Shown: piece after piece, positions 1-9,000 of the stretch
Numbering within the stretch: the stretch's first letter is position 1
How the letters are laid out: every line of letters begins with the position of its first letter
Assembly (NCBI GenBank): GCA_020425125.1
Contig: JAGQRV010000040.1
Location: 24,366-70,466, forward strand
Direction of reading: 5' to 3'
From: Paracoccaceae bacterium
GTDB taxonomy: Bacteria; Pseudomonadota; Alphaproteobacteria; Rhodobacterales; Rhodobacteraceae
Length of the DNA stretch: 46,101 nt
Notes under the pieces: model-generated
The model's input: only the letters and a program-made list of their open reading frames with translations
The model's database searches: none
What the model was told of the DNA's origin: nothing
Position numbers and translations under genes: made by a program

Positions 1-2
1 GC

Positions 3-428
3 AAGGTCAACCCGACCCAGGCCGAAGCCCTGACCCAGGTCTGCGCCCATATCATGGGCAACGATGCGGCGATGAAGTTCGCCGGCTCGCAAGGGCATTT
101 CGAGCTCAACGTCTACAACCCGATGATGTCCTACAACCTCCTCCAGTCGATCCAGCTTCTGGGCGACGCCGCGGACAGCTTCACAAAGCGGATGCTGCTC
201 GGAACCAAGGCCAACGAGGCCCGAATCGAGAAGCTGATGAGGGAAAGCCTGATGCTGGTCACCGCGCTCGCGCCGACCATCGGCTACGACAACGCCACCA
301 AGGTTGCAAAGACAGCGCACAAGAACGGCACGACCCTGAAGGAAGAGGCCGTCGCCCTCGGCTTCGTCGACGAAGCCACCTTCGACGCGGTGGTCCGGCC
401 CGAACAGATGGTCGGCCCGGAAGACTGA
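3..428 (+). CDS. fumC: Fumarate hydratase class II, C-terminal part (5' end outside window)
   Basis: Only the last 141 residues are present; the gene enters from the left edge. The first visible residues, KVNPTQ, are the end of the fumarase/aspartase superfamily signature (GSSxMPGKVNPTQ), the flexible loop that carries the catalytic serine. The rest ([15 protein letters not shown] and the final small domain with [23 protein letters not shown]) matches class II fumarase rather than aspartase. Class II fumarase interconverts fumarate and malate in the TCA cycle as a cytosolic homotetramer. A GC-rich hairpin follows the stop codon. Family assignment is firm; the missing part cannot be judged. 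Confidence 0.95.
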   Translation, partial: KVNPTQAEALTQVCAHIMGNDAAMKFAGSQGHFELNVYNPMMSYNLLQSIQLLGDAADSFTKRMLLGTKANEARIEKLMRESLMLVTALAPTIGYDNATKVAKTAHKNGTTLKEEAVALGFVDEATFDAVVRPEQMVGPED

Positions 429-436
429 TCGGGATC

Positions 437-458
437 GGGCGGGGGTGTTCCCCCGCCC
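437..458 (+). terminator. Hairpin just after fumC, possible terminator
   Basis: A perfect 9-bp inverted repeat, GGGCGGGGG / CCCCCGCCC with a TGTT loop, starts 8 nt after the fumC stop. It lacks a T-run (CTCTCTGC follows), so it may be a weak terminator or an mRNA-stabilising hairpin. It also helps decide the next start: the in-frame GTG at 445 lies inside the stem, so ATG 469 is preferred. Confidence 0.45.
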
Positions 459-468
459 CTCTCTGCGA

Positions 469-1080
469 ATGGCCGCGCGCCTCACGTTCTGGTTCGAGTT
501 CGCCTCGACCTATTCCTACCTCTCCGCAATGCGCATCGCAGACGCCGCGACGGCTGCCGGCGTCCGGGTGATCTGGCGGCCGTTCCTGCTGGGACCGATC
601 TTCGCCGCACAGGGCTGGCCGGACTCCCCCTTCAACATCTACCCGGCCAAGGGCCGCTACATGTGGCGCGATCTGGCCCGCAGGTCCGCGCTCTACGGCG
701 TGCCGTTCCGCCAGCCCGAGACCTTTCCGCAGAACGGCGTTCTGGCCGCCCGGGTCGCGCAACTGGCGCTGTTCCGTCCCCAGGGGCCGGCCTTCGTGCG
801 GGCGGTCTATGGGGCGCAATTCGCGGATGGCGCCGACATTGCCGAACGCACCACGATTGCCGCCTGCCTCGACCGGGCCGGCCTGCCGCAACATTTTCTC
901 GACGACGCCGGATCGCCGGACAACAAGGCCGCGCTACGGCGCGCGACGGAGACGGCGATGCAGATGGGACTCTTTGGCGCGCCGAGCTTCACTGTCGACG
1001 GCGAGCTGTTCTGGGGCGATGACCGGCTCGAGGATGCGCTCCGTCACGCATTCCGCCAGACCCGAACGGCAGGCGCCTGA
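469..1080 (+). CDS. 2-hydroxychromene-2-carboxylate isomerase family protein (DsbA/GST-kappa fold)
   Basis: A 203-residue protein of the thioredoxin-fold DsbA/kappa-GST group. The opening LTFWFEFASTYSYL matches the family's first strand, in which a serine replaces the thioredoxin cysteine and activates glutathione (the FxSPYSYL pattern). Near the C-terminus GLFGAPSFTVDGELFWGDDRL is the typical GVxGxPtFxV..E.fwGqDRL signature. Characterised members isomerise 2-hydroxychromene-2-carboxylate in naphthalene breakdown with glutathione; most chromosomal members, as here without catabolic neighbours, have unknown substrates. Start chosen at ATG 469 because the upstream GTG (445) lies in the post-fumC hairpin. 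Family secure, substrate unknown. Confidence 0.85.
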   Translation: MAARLTFWFEFASTYSYLSAMRIADAATAAGVRVIWRPFLLGPIFAAQGWPDSPFNIYPAKGRYMWRDLARRSALYGVPFRQPETFPQNGVLAARVAQLALFRPQGPAFVRAVYGAQFADGADIAERTTIAACLDRAGLPQHFLDDAGSPDNKAALRRATETAMQMGLFGAPSFTVDGELFWGDDRLEDALRHAFRQTRTAGA

Positions 1081-1142
1081 ACATTGACGGAATGCGCTCT
1101 CACGGGGCATCAATTGGAAGGGCATCGGAGGGGGCCGGCGGG

Positions 1143-2000
1143 ATGCGCTGGAAGGGACGACAGACAAGCTCGAACATCGAGGACCGCCGCGGCTCCGGCC
1201 GGATGGGCGGCATGGGCGGCCGAGCCGGGATCGGCGGACTTGGCCTGGTTGCGGTTGTCCTCATCGGCATGTTCTTCGGTGTCGACGTGACGCCCTTCCT
1301 GTCGGGAGGCGGCGGCGTGCCGACGTCGCGCGCGCCGAGCGGCCCCAATTCCATCGACGACCCCGCAGAGGAATTCGTCGGCGTTGTCCTGGCCGACACC
1401 GAACAGGTCTGGGGGCAGGCCTTCCGCGACTCCGGCATGACCTACCGAAATCCGGTGCTCGTGCTTTATTCCGGGGTGACCGACTCTGCCTGCGGCAGTG
1501 CCAGCGCGGCGGTCGGCCCGTTCTATTGCCCGAACGACCAGAAGATCTTCCTGGACACCGATTTCTTCCGGATCATGGAGCAGCAACTCGGCTCCCGCGG
1601 CGATTTCGCCAAGGCCTATGTTGTCGCCCATGAGGTTGCCCATCACGTGCAGAACTCGCTCGGCACGCTCCAGAAGGTGAACGCGCTGCGCGCGCGCGGC
1701 TCGCAGGCCGATTCGAACGCGCTGTCGGTCAGGATCGAATTGCAGGCGGACTGCTATGCCGGGGTCTGGGCGCGCGCCGAACAGGACCGCTTCGGCGTCC
1801 TCGAACGCGGCGACATCGAGGAGGCGCTCGATACCGCCGCGCGGATCGGCGACGACGCCCTGCAGAAGGCGCAGCGCGGCATCGTGGTTCCCGACAGCTT
1901 CACCCACGGGACCAGCGAACAGCGGCAGAAGTGGTTCTACACCGGCTATCAAAACGGCGATCCCAATGCCTGCGACACGTTCGGGGCGTCGTCGCTGTGA
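1143..2000 (+). CDS. ypfJ: Neutral zinc metallopeptidase, YpfJ family
   Basis: A 285-residue protein with the typical start MRWKGRQTSSNIEDRRG, a glycine/methionine-rich linker, one membrane segment at about residues 30-48 and a periplasmic catalytic domain. The zinc motif HEVAH is at residues 163-167, followed by the second conserved block IELQADCYAGVWA. Family members are membrane-anchored putative metallopeptidases; no physiological substrate is firmly known. ATG 1143 has a GGAGG about 10 nt upstream and matches the family start; an in-frame ATG at 1092 would add 17 atypical residues. The stop overlaps the next gene's GTG (GTGA), so the two are probably translationally coupled. Confidence 0.9.
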   Translation: MRWKGRQTSSNIEDRRGSGRMGGMGGRAGIGGLGLVAVVLIGMFFGVDVTPFLSGGGGVPTSRAPSGPNSIDDPAEEFVGVVLADTEQVWGQAFRDSGMTYRNPVLVLYSGVTDSACGSASAAVGPFYCPNDQKIFLDTDFFRIMEQQLGSRGDFAKAYVVAHEVAHHVQNSLGTLQKVNALRARGSQADSNALSVRIELQADCYAGVWARAEQDRFGVLERGDIEEALDTAARIGDDALQKAQRGIVVPDSFTHGTSEQRQKWFYTGYQNGDPNACDTFGASSL

Positions 2001-2194
2001 CCGGATCCGACCGCCCGATCAGTCTGTCCAAGGCCCGCAAATCCCGGGAGCGCGAGAAGAAGGCCGTGCAAGCAACTGCCAATTCTCTGAAATTCGGCCG
2101 GACAAAGGCGGAAAGAACGGCAGACGAGGCAGAAGGGAGTCGCGCGCGGCGCCTCATTGACGGCCACCGACGCGAAGACACCCCGAAGGAATGA
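1997..2194 (+). CDS. DUF4169 family protein
   Basis: A 65-residue, very basic, probably helical protein. The pattern ISLSKARKSREREKK..., then NSLKFGRTKAER and RLIDGHR, matches the small DUF4169 family of alphaproteobacteria, whose members also end with FGRTKAEK...LDGHR. Function unknown; the charged coiled-coil composition suggests a binding partner rather than an enzyme. The start is GTG 1997, which overlaps the ypfJ stop in a GTGA junction; no other in-frame start gives the family N-terminus. In related genomes it sits near fumC and an RHH protein, as here. A frame of this size is easily missed. Confidence 0.75.
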   Translation: MTGSDRPISLSKARKSREREKKAVQATANSLKFGRTKAERTADEAEGSRARRLIDGHRREDTPKE

Positions 2195-2384
2195 GATCAC
2201 GGCCGCCGCCTGAAAACCGCAGCGCCGGCGCGAACGCGGTGAGGGGGGTGCCGAACCCTCCGGCGACGGGCCGCGCACCTGCCGGCTTTCACGATCCGAC
2301 GATGCTCCGTGCCTACGCTGTGTCGCGGGCAGTGCGCCGCGCCCTGCGTCCCGGGGTGCGGCACGCCGGCCCCGACCGGACCGC
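2195..2384. other. Non-coding gap between DUF4169 and RHH genes
   Basis: 190 bp, GC-rich. I see no gene, convincing promoter, terminator or repeat in it. Open frames that cross it continue into neighbouring genes in the wrong frame. Confidence 0.4.
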
Positions 2385-2615
2385 ATGACCGGCGCGCGGC
2401 CCCGCAAGCGCTCGCTCACCCTGCGTGGACATGCCACAAGCGTGTCGCTCGAAGACGAGTTCTGGACCGCGTTCCGCGCCATTGCCGAGGAACGGGGCGA
2501 GTCGCTCAGCGCCCTGGCCGCCAGGATCGACGAAGCGCGGGGTCTGGAGACGGGGCTTGCCTCGGCGATCCGGGTCTTCGTTCTCGGCCATTACCGCAGC
2601 CGGAGCGGCAGCTGA
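2385..2615 (+). CDS. Ribbon-helix-helix domain protein (RHH_4 type)
   Basis: A 76-residue protein. RKRSLTLRGHATSVSLEDEFW is the DNA-contacting ribbon and start of the first helix, then a second helix (GESLSALAARIDEAR) and the closing LASAIRVFVLGHYR. This matches the alphaproteobacterial RHH_4 family (PF13467), small predicted DNA-binding dimers. No toxin gene lies next to it, so a stand-alone regulator is more likely than an antitoxin; targets are unknown. It keeps company with fumC and DUF4169, a conserved grouping in Rhodobacterales. Confidence 0.82.
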   Translation: MTGARPRKRSLTLRGHATSVSLEDEFWTAFRAIAEERGESLSALAARIDEARGLETGLASAIRVFVLGHYRSRSGS

Positions 2616-2689
2616 GGTCCGGAGGCACCCTTGCGCTGGCCCACGCGCCTCCGCTACGGGAGATCAGCGTCCCTGATTGCGGAGCCCGG

Positions 2690-3811
2690 ATGGCCCTGCC
2701 CGCCTGCGATATCCTCGACCTGCCGGGTTTCGTGCTGCCGGAAGCGGGACCGCATCTGCGCGACCATGTACGCCCGCCCGAGCGGCGCACGGCGCATTAC
2801 CTGGAACGCTTCGACCGCACCACCCTCTGGTACGATCTGGTCCGTCAGGAGACCGAGAACCGCTATCTGTTCACGGCGCCACCCTTCGCCAATCTCTGGC
2901 CGCTCCTTCGCGATGGCCTGAGCCGCGACGGCCGGCCGGTCCAGGCACGGCTCAGGCGGCAGGCAAAATACGATCAGGTCGTGCTGCCCGGTCCGGCGGG
3001 CGAACTGACGCTGGACATCGGCGGCACGCGCCACCCGCTCACCGTGCGCCCGGACATTGCACAGCGGTTTCGCGGGCTCAATTGCGCGGTGACGATGAAC
3101 AAGGACAATCCGCTCGACTGGATCGGCGACTGGGCGCGGTATCACGTCCGCCGGCATCGGCTCGAAGCGGTGCTGATCTATGACAACGGCTCCACCGCCT
3201 ATTCGCCAGCGGACCTCGCCGATGTCCTTTGCGCGACACAGGGCCTGACCCGCATCGTTATCGCCCGCGCGCCGTTCCCCTATGGCACGACCGACAAGGT
3301 GGAGGCGGGCGAGGTGCGGCCCAACTACCTGCAGCCGGCAATGCTGAACCTGGCCCGGTCCGATCTTCTGCGCCATGCCCGCGCCGTGCTGAACTGCGAC
3401 GTCGACGAACTGGTGATGTGCCGCGACGGATCGTCAGTCTTCGACTCGGCCGCGCGGAGCCCGTTCCGCGCGGCGCGGCTTCCTGTCTACTGGGCCGAGC
3501 CGGGACCAGGCGCGACCGGCCCCGCACCGCAGACGGCGCATCGCTTTCGCCTTGCGGACCAGAAGCGCACGCCCCGGAAATGGTGCGCGGTGCCGGGGGG
3601 CTGGCTGAGCCGGATCGGCGGCTGGCACGTGCACCATATCGGCGGCGAGATCTTCAAGCTCATTCCCGAGGACCGGGCGCATGAAGTTGTGCATTGCCGT
3701 GCCGCCTCGACCGGCTGGCACCCCTTCAAGAGCCGCTACAGGGACAACGCGGAAAGCGTCGAGGACCCCGAGCTCGTGGCCATGATGGCGTCGCTGGAGG
3801 CGGACCGATGA
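2690..3811 (+). CDS. Glycosyltransferase, family 2-like (Glyco_tranf_2_4/GT92 type), copy A
   Basis: A 373-residue protein. Its core (NKDNPLDWIGDWARYH then LIYDNGSTAY) is typical of Rhodobacterales proteins of the Glyco_tranf_2_4 type, with a DxD-like metal/nucleotide site CDVDEL at residues 237-240 and a conserved closing block HCRAASTGWH. It probably transfers a sugar from a nucleotide donor in the cytosol, perhaps in surface polysaccharide synthesis; donor and acceptor are unknown. No membrane segment is seen. ATG 2690 has GGAG just upstream and begins the part shared with the following paralogue. Its stop overlaps the next start (ATGA). Confidence 0.72.
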   Translation: MALPACDILDLPGFVLPEAGPHLRDHVRPPERRTAHYLERFDRTTLWYDLVRQETENRYLFTAPPFANLWPLLRDGLSRDGRPVQARLRRQAKYDQVVLPGPAGELTLDIGGTRHPLTVRPDIAQRFRGLNCAVTMNKDNPLDWIGDWARYHVRRHRLEAVLIYDNGSTAYSPADLADVLCATQGLTRIVIARAPFPYGTTDKVEAGEVRPNYLQPAMLNLARSDLLRHARAVLNCDVDELVMCRDGSSVFDSAARSPFRAARLPVYWAEPGPGATGPAPQTAHRFRLADQKRTPRKWCAVPGGWLSRIGGWHVHHIGGEIFKLIPEDRAHEVVHCRAASTGWHPFKSRYRDNAESVEDPELVAMMASLEADR

Positions 3812-4986
3812 CCTCGACCCTGCCCGAGGACTATTTCGTCGTCGACCCGCCTGGGTGGATCCTGCCCGCGGATGGCCCGCTGCTGCGCCGCCATGTGCGC
3901 CCACAATCCAGACGCAGCCCGCAATATCTGGAGCGCTACGACCGGACGACGCTCTATTACGACTGCGTCTATCTCGATGAGAAGAACAGCTATCTGTTCA
4001 CGGCGCCGCGCTTTCTGAACCTCTGGCAGCCATTCCGGCGCGGCCTTGCGGTCCGTGGCGAACCGGTGTGCCGCCTGCGCCGGCGGACATGGCTCCGCTG
4101 CGAACAGGTCGAAGTGCCCGCATCCCGCGGCGCGCTGACGCTCGACCTTGGCTCCGGAGCGGAGGCGGTGGCGGTACGCAGCGCGACGAGTTCCGCCTTT
4201 GCCGGGCTCAACTGCCTTGTCGCGGTCAACCGCGACAACGCGCTCGACTGGATTGCCGACTGGGCCCGCTACCATGCCGAGGTTCATTGCGCCGAGGGCG
4301 TCGTCCTGTTCGACAACGGCTCCACTGCCTATCCGGCCGAGGCGATCCTCGAACGGCTCGAAGCCGTGCCCGGCATCGCGCGCGCCGCGGTCTTCCGCGT
4401 CCCCTACCCCTACGGACCGGCCGACCGCTCGCGCTGGCACGAAGTCAGCCCCCGCTTCTTCCAGACCGCGATGCTGAACCTCGCGCGGCGGGACCCGCTG
4501 GCGAATGCCCGCGCCGTGCTGAGCATCGACATCGACGAACTGGTGGCCGCCCGGGCCGACGGCACCGTCTTCGACGCGGCCCTGCACCATCGGCTGGGCC
4601 TGGTCACCATCCAGGGAAGCTGGATCTTTCCCGCGCCGGACACCCAGGGCCCGGTCGGTCATGCCGCGCATGTCTGGCGCGGCGATCCGGACCGGCGCAC
4701 GAACCAGAAATGGTGCCTGCGTCCCGGAGGGCTGATGGACCGGTTCGGCTGGGCGGTGCACCGGGTGGACGAGGTATTCCAATCGCTCCTCACACAGCAG
4801 ACGGATTTCGGCCTGCTCCACTGCCGCGGCACGTCGACAGGGTGGAAGGCGAAGCGCTTCGACCTGCCGAAGAACCTCGTGCGCGATGACGCACTCGTTG
4901 CCTTCATGGCAGCACATTTCGCGCTACCCGAAGGGTCGCCTCAGCCGAGCGCCGCCAGCGAGGGGAAGGTTTCCAGCAACCAGTAG
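3808..4986 (+). CDS. Glycosyltransferase, family 2-like, copy B (tandem paralogue)
   Basis: 392 residues, clearly homologous to the preceding protein along its length: shared RRHVRP/LRDHVRP, YLERYDRTTLYYD, YLFTAPRFLNLW, DNALDWIADWARYH, LFDNGSTAY, the DxD-type site DIDEL (about 241-245), NQKWCLRPGG and HCRGTSTGWK. The ATG overlaps the previous stop by 4 nt, so the two are one operon and probably act on related substrates or as a pair. The 3' end overlaps the convergent ccdA gene by 46 bp. Same caveats about donor and acceptor as copy A. Confidence 0.72.
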   Translation: MTSTLPEDYFVVDPPGWILPADGPLLRRHVRPQSRRSPQYLERYDRTTLYYDCVYLDEKNSYLFTAPRFLNLWQPFRRGLAVRGEPVCRLRRRTWLRCEQVEVPASRGALTLDLGSGAEAVAVRSATSSAFAGLNCLVAVNRDNALDWIADWARYHAEVHCAEGVVLFDNGSTAYPAEAILERLEAVPGIARAAVFRVPYPYGPADRSRWHEVSPRFFQTAMLNLARRDPLANARAVLSIDIDELVAARADGTVFDAALHHRLGLVTIQGSWIFPAPDTQGPVGHAAHVWRGDPDRRTNQKWCLRPGGLMDRFGWAVHRVDEVFQSLLTQQTDFGLLHCRGTSTGWKAKRFDLPKNLVRDDALVAFMAAHFALPEGSPQPSAASEGKVSSNQ

Positions 4987-5696
4987 GAGAAGGACGAGAA
5001 TCCGCCGGTGAGCATCAGAAGACCGATCGTCCAGAGCAGCAGCCCCATGGTGCGTTCGACCCGCTCCATGTGCCGCTTGAACCAGCCCATCACGCCGGTC
5101 AGCCGCGGCAGAAAGGCGGCGACCAGAAGGAACGGCAGGCCAAGGCCGACCGCGTAGACGGCGAGCAGCAGCGTTCCCCTGGCGAGAGAGGCCTCGGATG
5201 CCGCCAGCGACAGGATCGCGCCGAGTTGCGGGCCGATGCAGGGAGTCCAGCCGAAGGCGAAAGCGAGCCCGAGAACGTAGGCGCCCAGCGCCGAGCCGCC
5301 GCGGTCGCCGGCGTCGAGCCGCGCCTCGCGGTCCAGGAAGCCGATCCGGTAGACACCCACGAAATGCGCCCCGAACACCATGACCATCAGCCCCGCCGCG
5401 ACGTTGAACCAGCTCTGGTAGCGCAGGAACAGTGTACCGATGGCCGAGGCGGTGAAGCCGAGGAAGAGGAAGACGGTGGAAAGGCCCAGCACGAAGAAGA
5501 GCGCCGGCAGCAGCGCACGACCCCGCGAGTCGCGGGCACCGGCCGACAGGTCGGCCACCGAGACGCCGCTCATATAGGCCAGATACGGAGGAACGATGGG
5601 CAGAACGCAGGGCGACAGGAACGACAGCATCCCGGCGGCCAGCGCAACCAGCATCGCCGGGATCAGCCCCGCACTGAGGATCTCGATTCCAAACAT
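4941..5696 (-). CDS. ccdA: Cytochrome c biogenesis protein CcdA (DsbD transmembrane family)
   Basis: A 251-residue integral membrane protein with about six helices. The family's redox cysteines lie in LSFLSPCVLPIVPPYLAYMSG (first helix) and GWTPCIGPQLG (fourth helix). CcdA carries electrons from cytosolic thioredoxin across the membrane to periplasmic thiol proteins, which keep apocytochrome c and other targets reduced. The start ATG at 5696 (MFGIEIL) is chosen because the upstream in-frame extension is polar and atypical. ccmF and ccmH lie 39 kb away in the same window. It is divergent from the TusA-like gene and convergent with the second glycosyltransferase. Confidence 0.93.
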   Translation of the reverse strand: MFGIEILSAGLIPAMLVALAAGMLSFLSPCVLPIVPPYLAYMSGVSVADLSAGARDSRGRALLPALFFVLGLSTVFLFLGFTASAIGTLFLRYQSWFNVAAGLMVMVFGAHFVGVYRIGFLDREARLDAGDRGGSALGAYVLGLAFAFGWTPCIGPQLGAILSLAASEASLARGTLLLAVYAVGLGLPFLLVAAFLPRLTGVMGWFKRHMERVERTMGLLLWTIGLLMLTGGFSSFSYWLLETFPSLAALG

Positions 5697-5752
5697 GCCT
5701 GCCCCATAGACCAGCCGGCCAGCCCCGTCACGATGGCGTGCGTCACAAAGCC

Positions 5753-5782
5753 GTGGCAGCGCGGCCACCCGGACGCTATACC
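5753..5782 (+). promoter_or_regulatory. Candidate promoter of the TusA-like gene (leaderless)
   Basis: TATACC at 5777-5782 with GTGGCA at 5753-5758 (18-nt spacer) resembles a sigma-70 promoter. A start site 7-8 nt after the -10 box would fall on the A of ATG 5790, and no Shine-Dalgarno sequence precedes that ATG. The message may therefore be leaderless. Confidence 0.35.
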
Positions 5783-5789
5783 GCGCCCC

Positions 5790-6017
5790 ATGCAGGCCGA
5801 TCTCGAAATCGATGCGATAGGGCTACTCTGTCCGCTTCCCGTGCTAAAGGCGCGGAAGCGGCTGATGGGTCTGAAGACCGGGCAGATCCTGTGTCTTCTG
5901 GCCGACGACCCCGCTGCGGTCGTGGACGTGCCCCACTTCTGCCGGGAAGCGGGGCACGAATTGTTGTCGGCCGACGAGGACGGCGCCGCGCGGCGCTATT
6001 TGATCCGCAAGGGCTGA
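5790..6017 (+). CDS. TusA-like sulfur carrier protein
   Basis: A 75-residue protein of the TusA/SirA (YeeD) fold. The signature LLCPLPVLKARKRL carries the sulfur-accepting Cys14 in a CPxP motif, and the C-terminal half follows the family. TusA-type proteins hand persulfide sulfur between cysteine desulfurases and acceptors for tRNA thiolation, molybdenum cofactor and other pathways; the exact partner cannot be read here. Divergent from ccdA. No ribosome-binding site is visible; see the leaderless promoter entry. Confidence 0.88.
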   Translation: MQADLEIDAIGLLCPLPVLKARKRLMGLKTGQILCLLADDPAAVVDVPHFCREAGHELLSADEDGAARRYLIRKG

Positions 6018-6026
6018 GCGGCCGGA

Positions 6027-9000
6027 TCAGCCGCCCACCGACCACCAGCCGCGCCGCTTGGGCTTGGCCGGCTCATCCTCCGCAGGTTCCGGCGAATTGG
6101 CTGCGATCGGTGCCAGTTCCTCGCCGGGTGAAACGGCCATTTCTTCGTCCGTCCCGGACATCTGCGGTTCAGCCCCCGAGAGCGGCTCCTCGGGTTCGGC
6201 TTCCGAAACCTCGGCCAGATCCGCAGAAGACTCGGCCGCAACGTCCGCCGGTCCGGCCTGCTCAGGCTCGTTCGCGTCCGGCGGCTCGATGGCCTCGAGG
6301 GCTTCGGGCCCCGCGGCGGCAACCGGCTCCGACAGCGCGACAGCCATTTCGCCGGCGGCATCTGTGGATTCGCCATCCGTCGGCGCATCCGAAAGCGATC
6401 CGAATGCCGCCACGGCGTCATTCGTCATCTCCGGACTTTCCGGCTGCCAGACGATCCCGGCTTCCGCAACGGCGGCCTCGCCCATCTCGGGCCCCTCGGA
6501 CGCCGCGAATTCCGGTTCGTCCTGCGGCTCGGGCTCGGATGCCTGCGCGGCGATCTCCGGTGCCTGCTCCTCGGTCAGGTCCGGCTGGTCGTCTCCGGAC
6601 TCCTCGTCGCCGTCACCGCCTTCGCCGTCGTCCGCTCCATTCCCGTTATCGCCATTTTCGCCGTTTGCCCCGCCCCGACGGCGGCGGCGGCGGCGGCGGC
6701 GCTTCTTGGGCTTCGGCGACTCTTCATCCTCGGTCGCGGCGGCGGGCACCTCTGCCGCCGTCTCCTCGATCTCGTCCGCCTCCTCGACGAAATCGTCCTC
6801 CTCGACCTCGATCACGGGAAGCGCACTGGGGTCGAGCGACACGACCGGCGCGGCGGCCACCACCTTGCGGGTCGCGGTCTTGAACTTCTCGATGGTGAAG
6901 TCGGGGCTGATCAGATGCATGTCGGCCTCGATCCGGACCGCCATGCCATAGCGGGTCTCGATCCGGGCGACATGCTCGCGCTTTTCGTTGATCAGGTAGT
7001 TCGAGATCGCGATCGGGGCCTTCACCAGCACCTCTCGGGACCGGTTGCGCACCCCCTCTTCCTCGAGTTCGCGCAGGATCGACAATGCCAGGTTGTCATC
7101 CGACCGGACCAGCCCCGTGCCATGGCAATGGGCGCAAGGCTGCGTCGTCGCCTCGATCATGCCGGGACGCAGGCGCTGGCGCGACATTTCCAGAAGTCCG
7201 AAGCCCGAAATGCGGCCCATCTGGATCCGCGCCCGGTCCGTCTTCAGCTTGTCCTTCAGCTTCTTCTCGACCGCCGAGTTGTTCTTCCGCTCGTCCATGT
7301 CGATGAAGTCGATGACGATCAGACCGGCGAGGTCGCGGAGGCGCAGCTGACGCGCGATCTCTTCCGCCGCCTCGAGGTTCGTCTTAAGCGCCGTATCCTC
7401 GATCGAGCCTTCCTTGGTCGACTTGCCCGAGTTGACGTCGATGGCCACCAGCGCTTCGGTCACGCCGATCACGATGTAGCCGCCGGATTTCAGCTTCACC
7501 ACCGGATTGAACATCTCCGACAGGTAGCTCTCCACCTGGTACCGCGCGAACAGCGGCATCGGATCGACGTAGTGCTTCACGTTCTTGGCGTGGGACGGCA
7601 TGATCATCTTCATGAAGTCCTTGGCCGTCCGGTAGCCGGTCTCGCCTTCGACCAGCACCTCTTCGATATCGCGGTTGTAGAGATCCCGGATCGAACGCTT
7701 GATCAGGTCGCCTTCGGCATAGATCTTCGCCGGCGCCACCGATTTCAGGGTCAGTTCACGGATCTGCTCCCAGAGCCGCTGGAGGTATTCGTAGTCGCGC
7801 TTGATCTCGGCCTTGGTGCGCTGTGCCCCGGCCGTGCGGATGATCAGCCCGGCGCCGCGCGGCACATCGAGTTCGCCGGCAATCTGCTTGAGCTTCTTGC
7901 GGTCGGCCACGTTGGTGATCTTGCGGCTGATGCCGCCCCCACGGGCCGTGTTCGGCATCAGCACGCAATAGCGCCCGGCGAGCGACAGGTAGGTGGTCAG
8001 TGCGGCGCCCTTGTTGCCGCGCTCCTCCTTGACCACCTGCACCAGCATGATCTGACGGACCTTGATGACTTCCTGGATCTTGTAGCGCCGTGGCCGGGGG
8101 CGCTGCTGGGTGCGGATCTCCTCGGGACTGTCATCATCCGCGACCGCCTCGATTTCGCCGCTGGCGGTATCCTCGGCTGCCGTCTCTTCGTCCGTGTCGT
8201 CGGACTCGTCCGTGGAAGCGCTCGCCGGAAGGTTGTCGTCGTCGTCATCCGAAGCAACCGAGGTCCCGGACTCCGCATCGCCCGAACCGATATCGGTGTC
8301 CGCTTCGGCGGTCTCGATCTCTTCGGTAATGACATGATCGCCGGCCGCAGCGGCCGCCATTGTCGCCGAAGGGCGGTCGCCGTCGTTGTCGTCAGAGCCT
8401 TCGTCCAAATCCGCCACACCGTCGAGCGCCGCGTCCGGGTCTGTCGTTTCGGCCGCACGTTCGGTCTCGTCTGCCGGCACGGCGGCTGCCTCGGCCGGAG
8501 CAGCCTGGAGGTCTTCGACCTGATCTTCCGCAGGCGACGGGTCGGTCGCAGGCTCCATGATTTCGCTCTCGGACGCCGCTGCCAGAACCGGCGTCGCGTC
8601 GTCCTCGGCCACGGGTACAGGTTCGGCGCTCGCCTCGGGGGATGGGCTCGGTTCAACCGGCATCACGTCGTCGGACAGGCCGCCCGGCTCTTCCCCGTCA
8701 TCCGGGGAAAGCTCGACCACGTCCATACCGGGAATGCTGCGGTCTGGGCCGCCGGCGGCCTCGGCCGTCTCCGGCGCCGCCGCTCCGGTCTTCGGCGTCT
8801 CGCTGCCGGACCGGCTGCGCGACCGGGACCGTGTCCGCCGCACCTTTGTCGGCTTTTCCCCCTCACCGTCGTCCTCGGACCGCTCGGCATCCGCCAAGGC
8901 CTGTTCCTCGGCCATCAGCGCTTCGCGATCGGCAATCGGGATCTGGTAGTAGTCGGGATGAATCTCTGAAAACGCCAGAAAGCCGTGACGGTTGCCACCA

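Noticed and set aside
2385-2615. Toxin-antitoxin system with the RHH protein as antitoxin
   Set aside because: No toxin-like partner is adjacent, and the RHH_4 family is found alone beside fumC-type neighbours.
6915-8969. Long plus-strand open frame of 684 codons opposite rne
   Set aside because: It is the antisense of RNase E; its composition (His/Arg/Asp rich) and lack of any family pattern are typical of shadow frames in GC-rich DNA.
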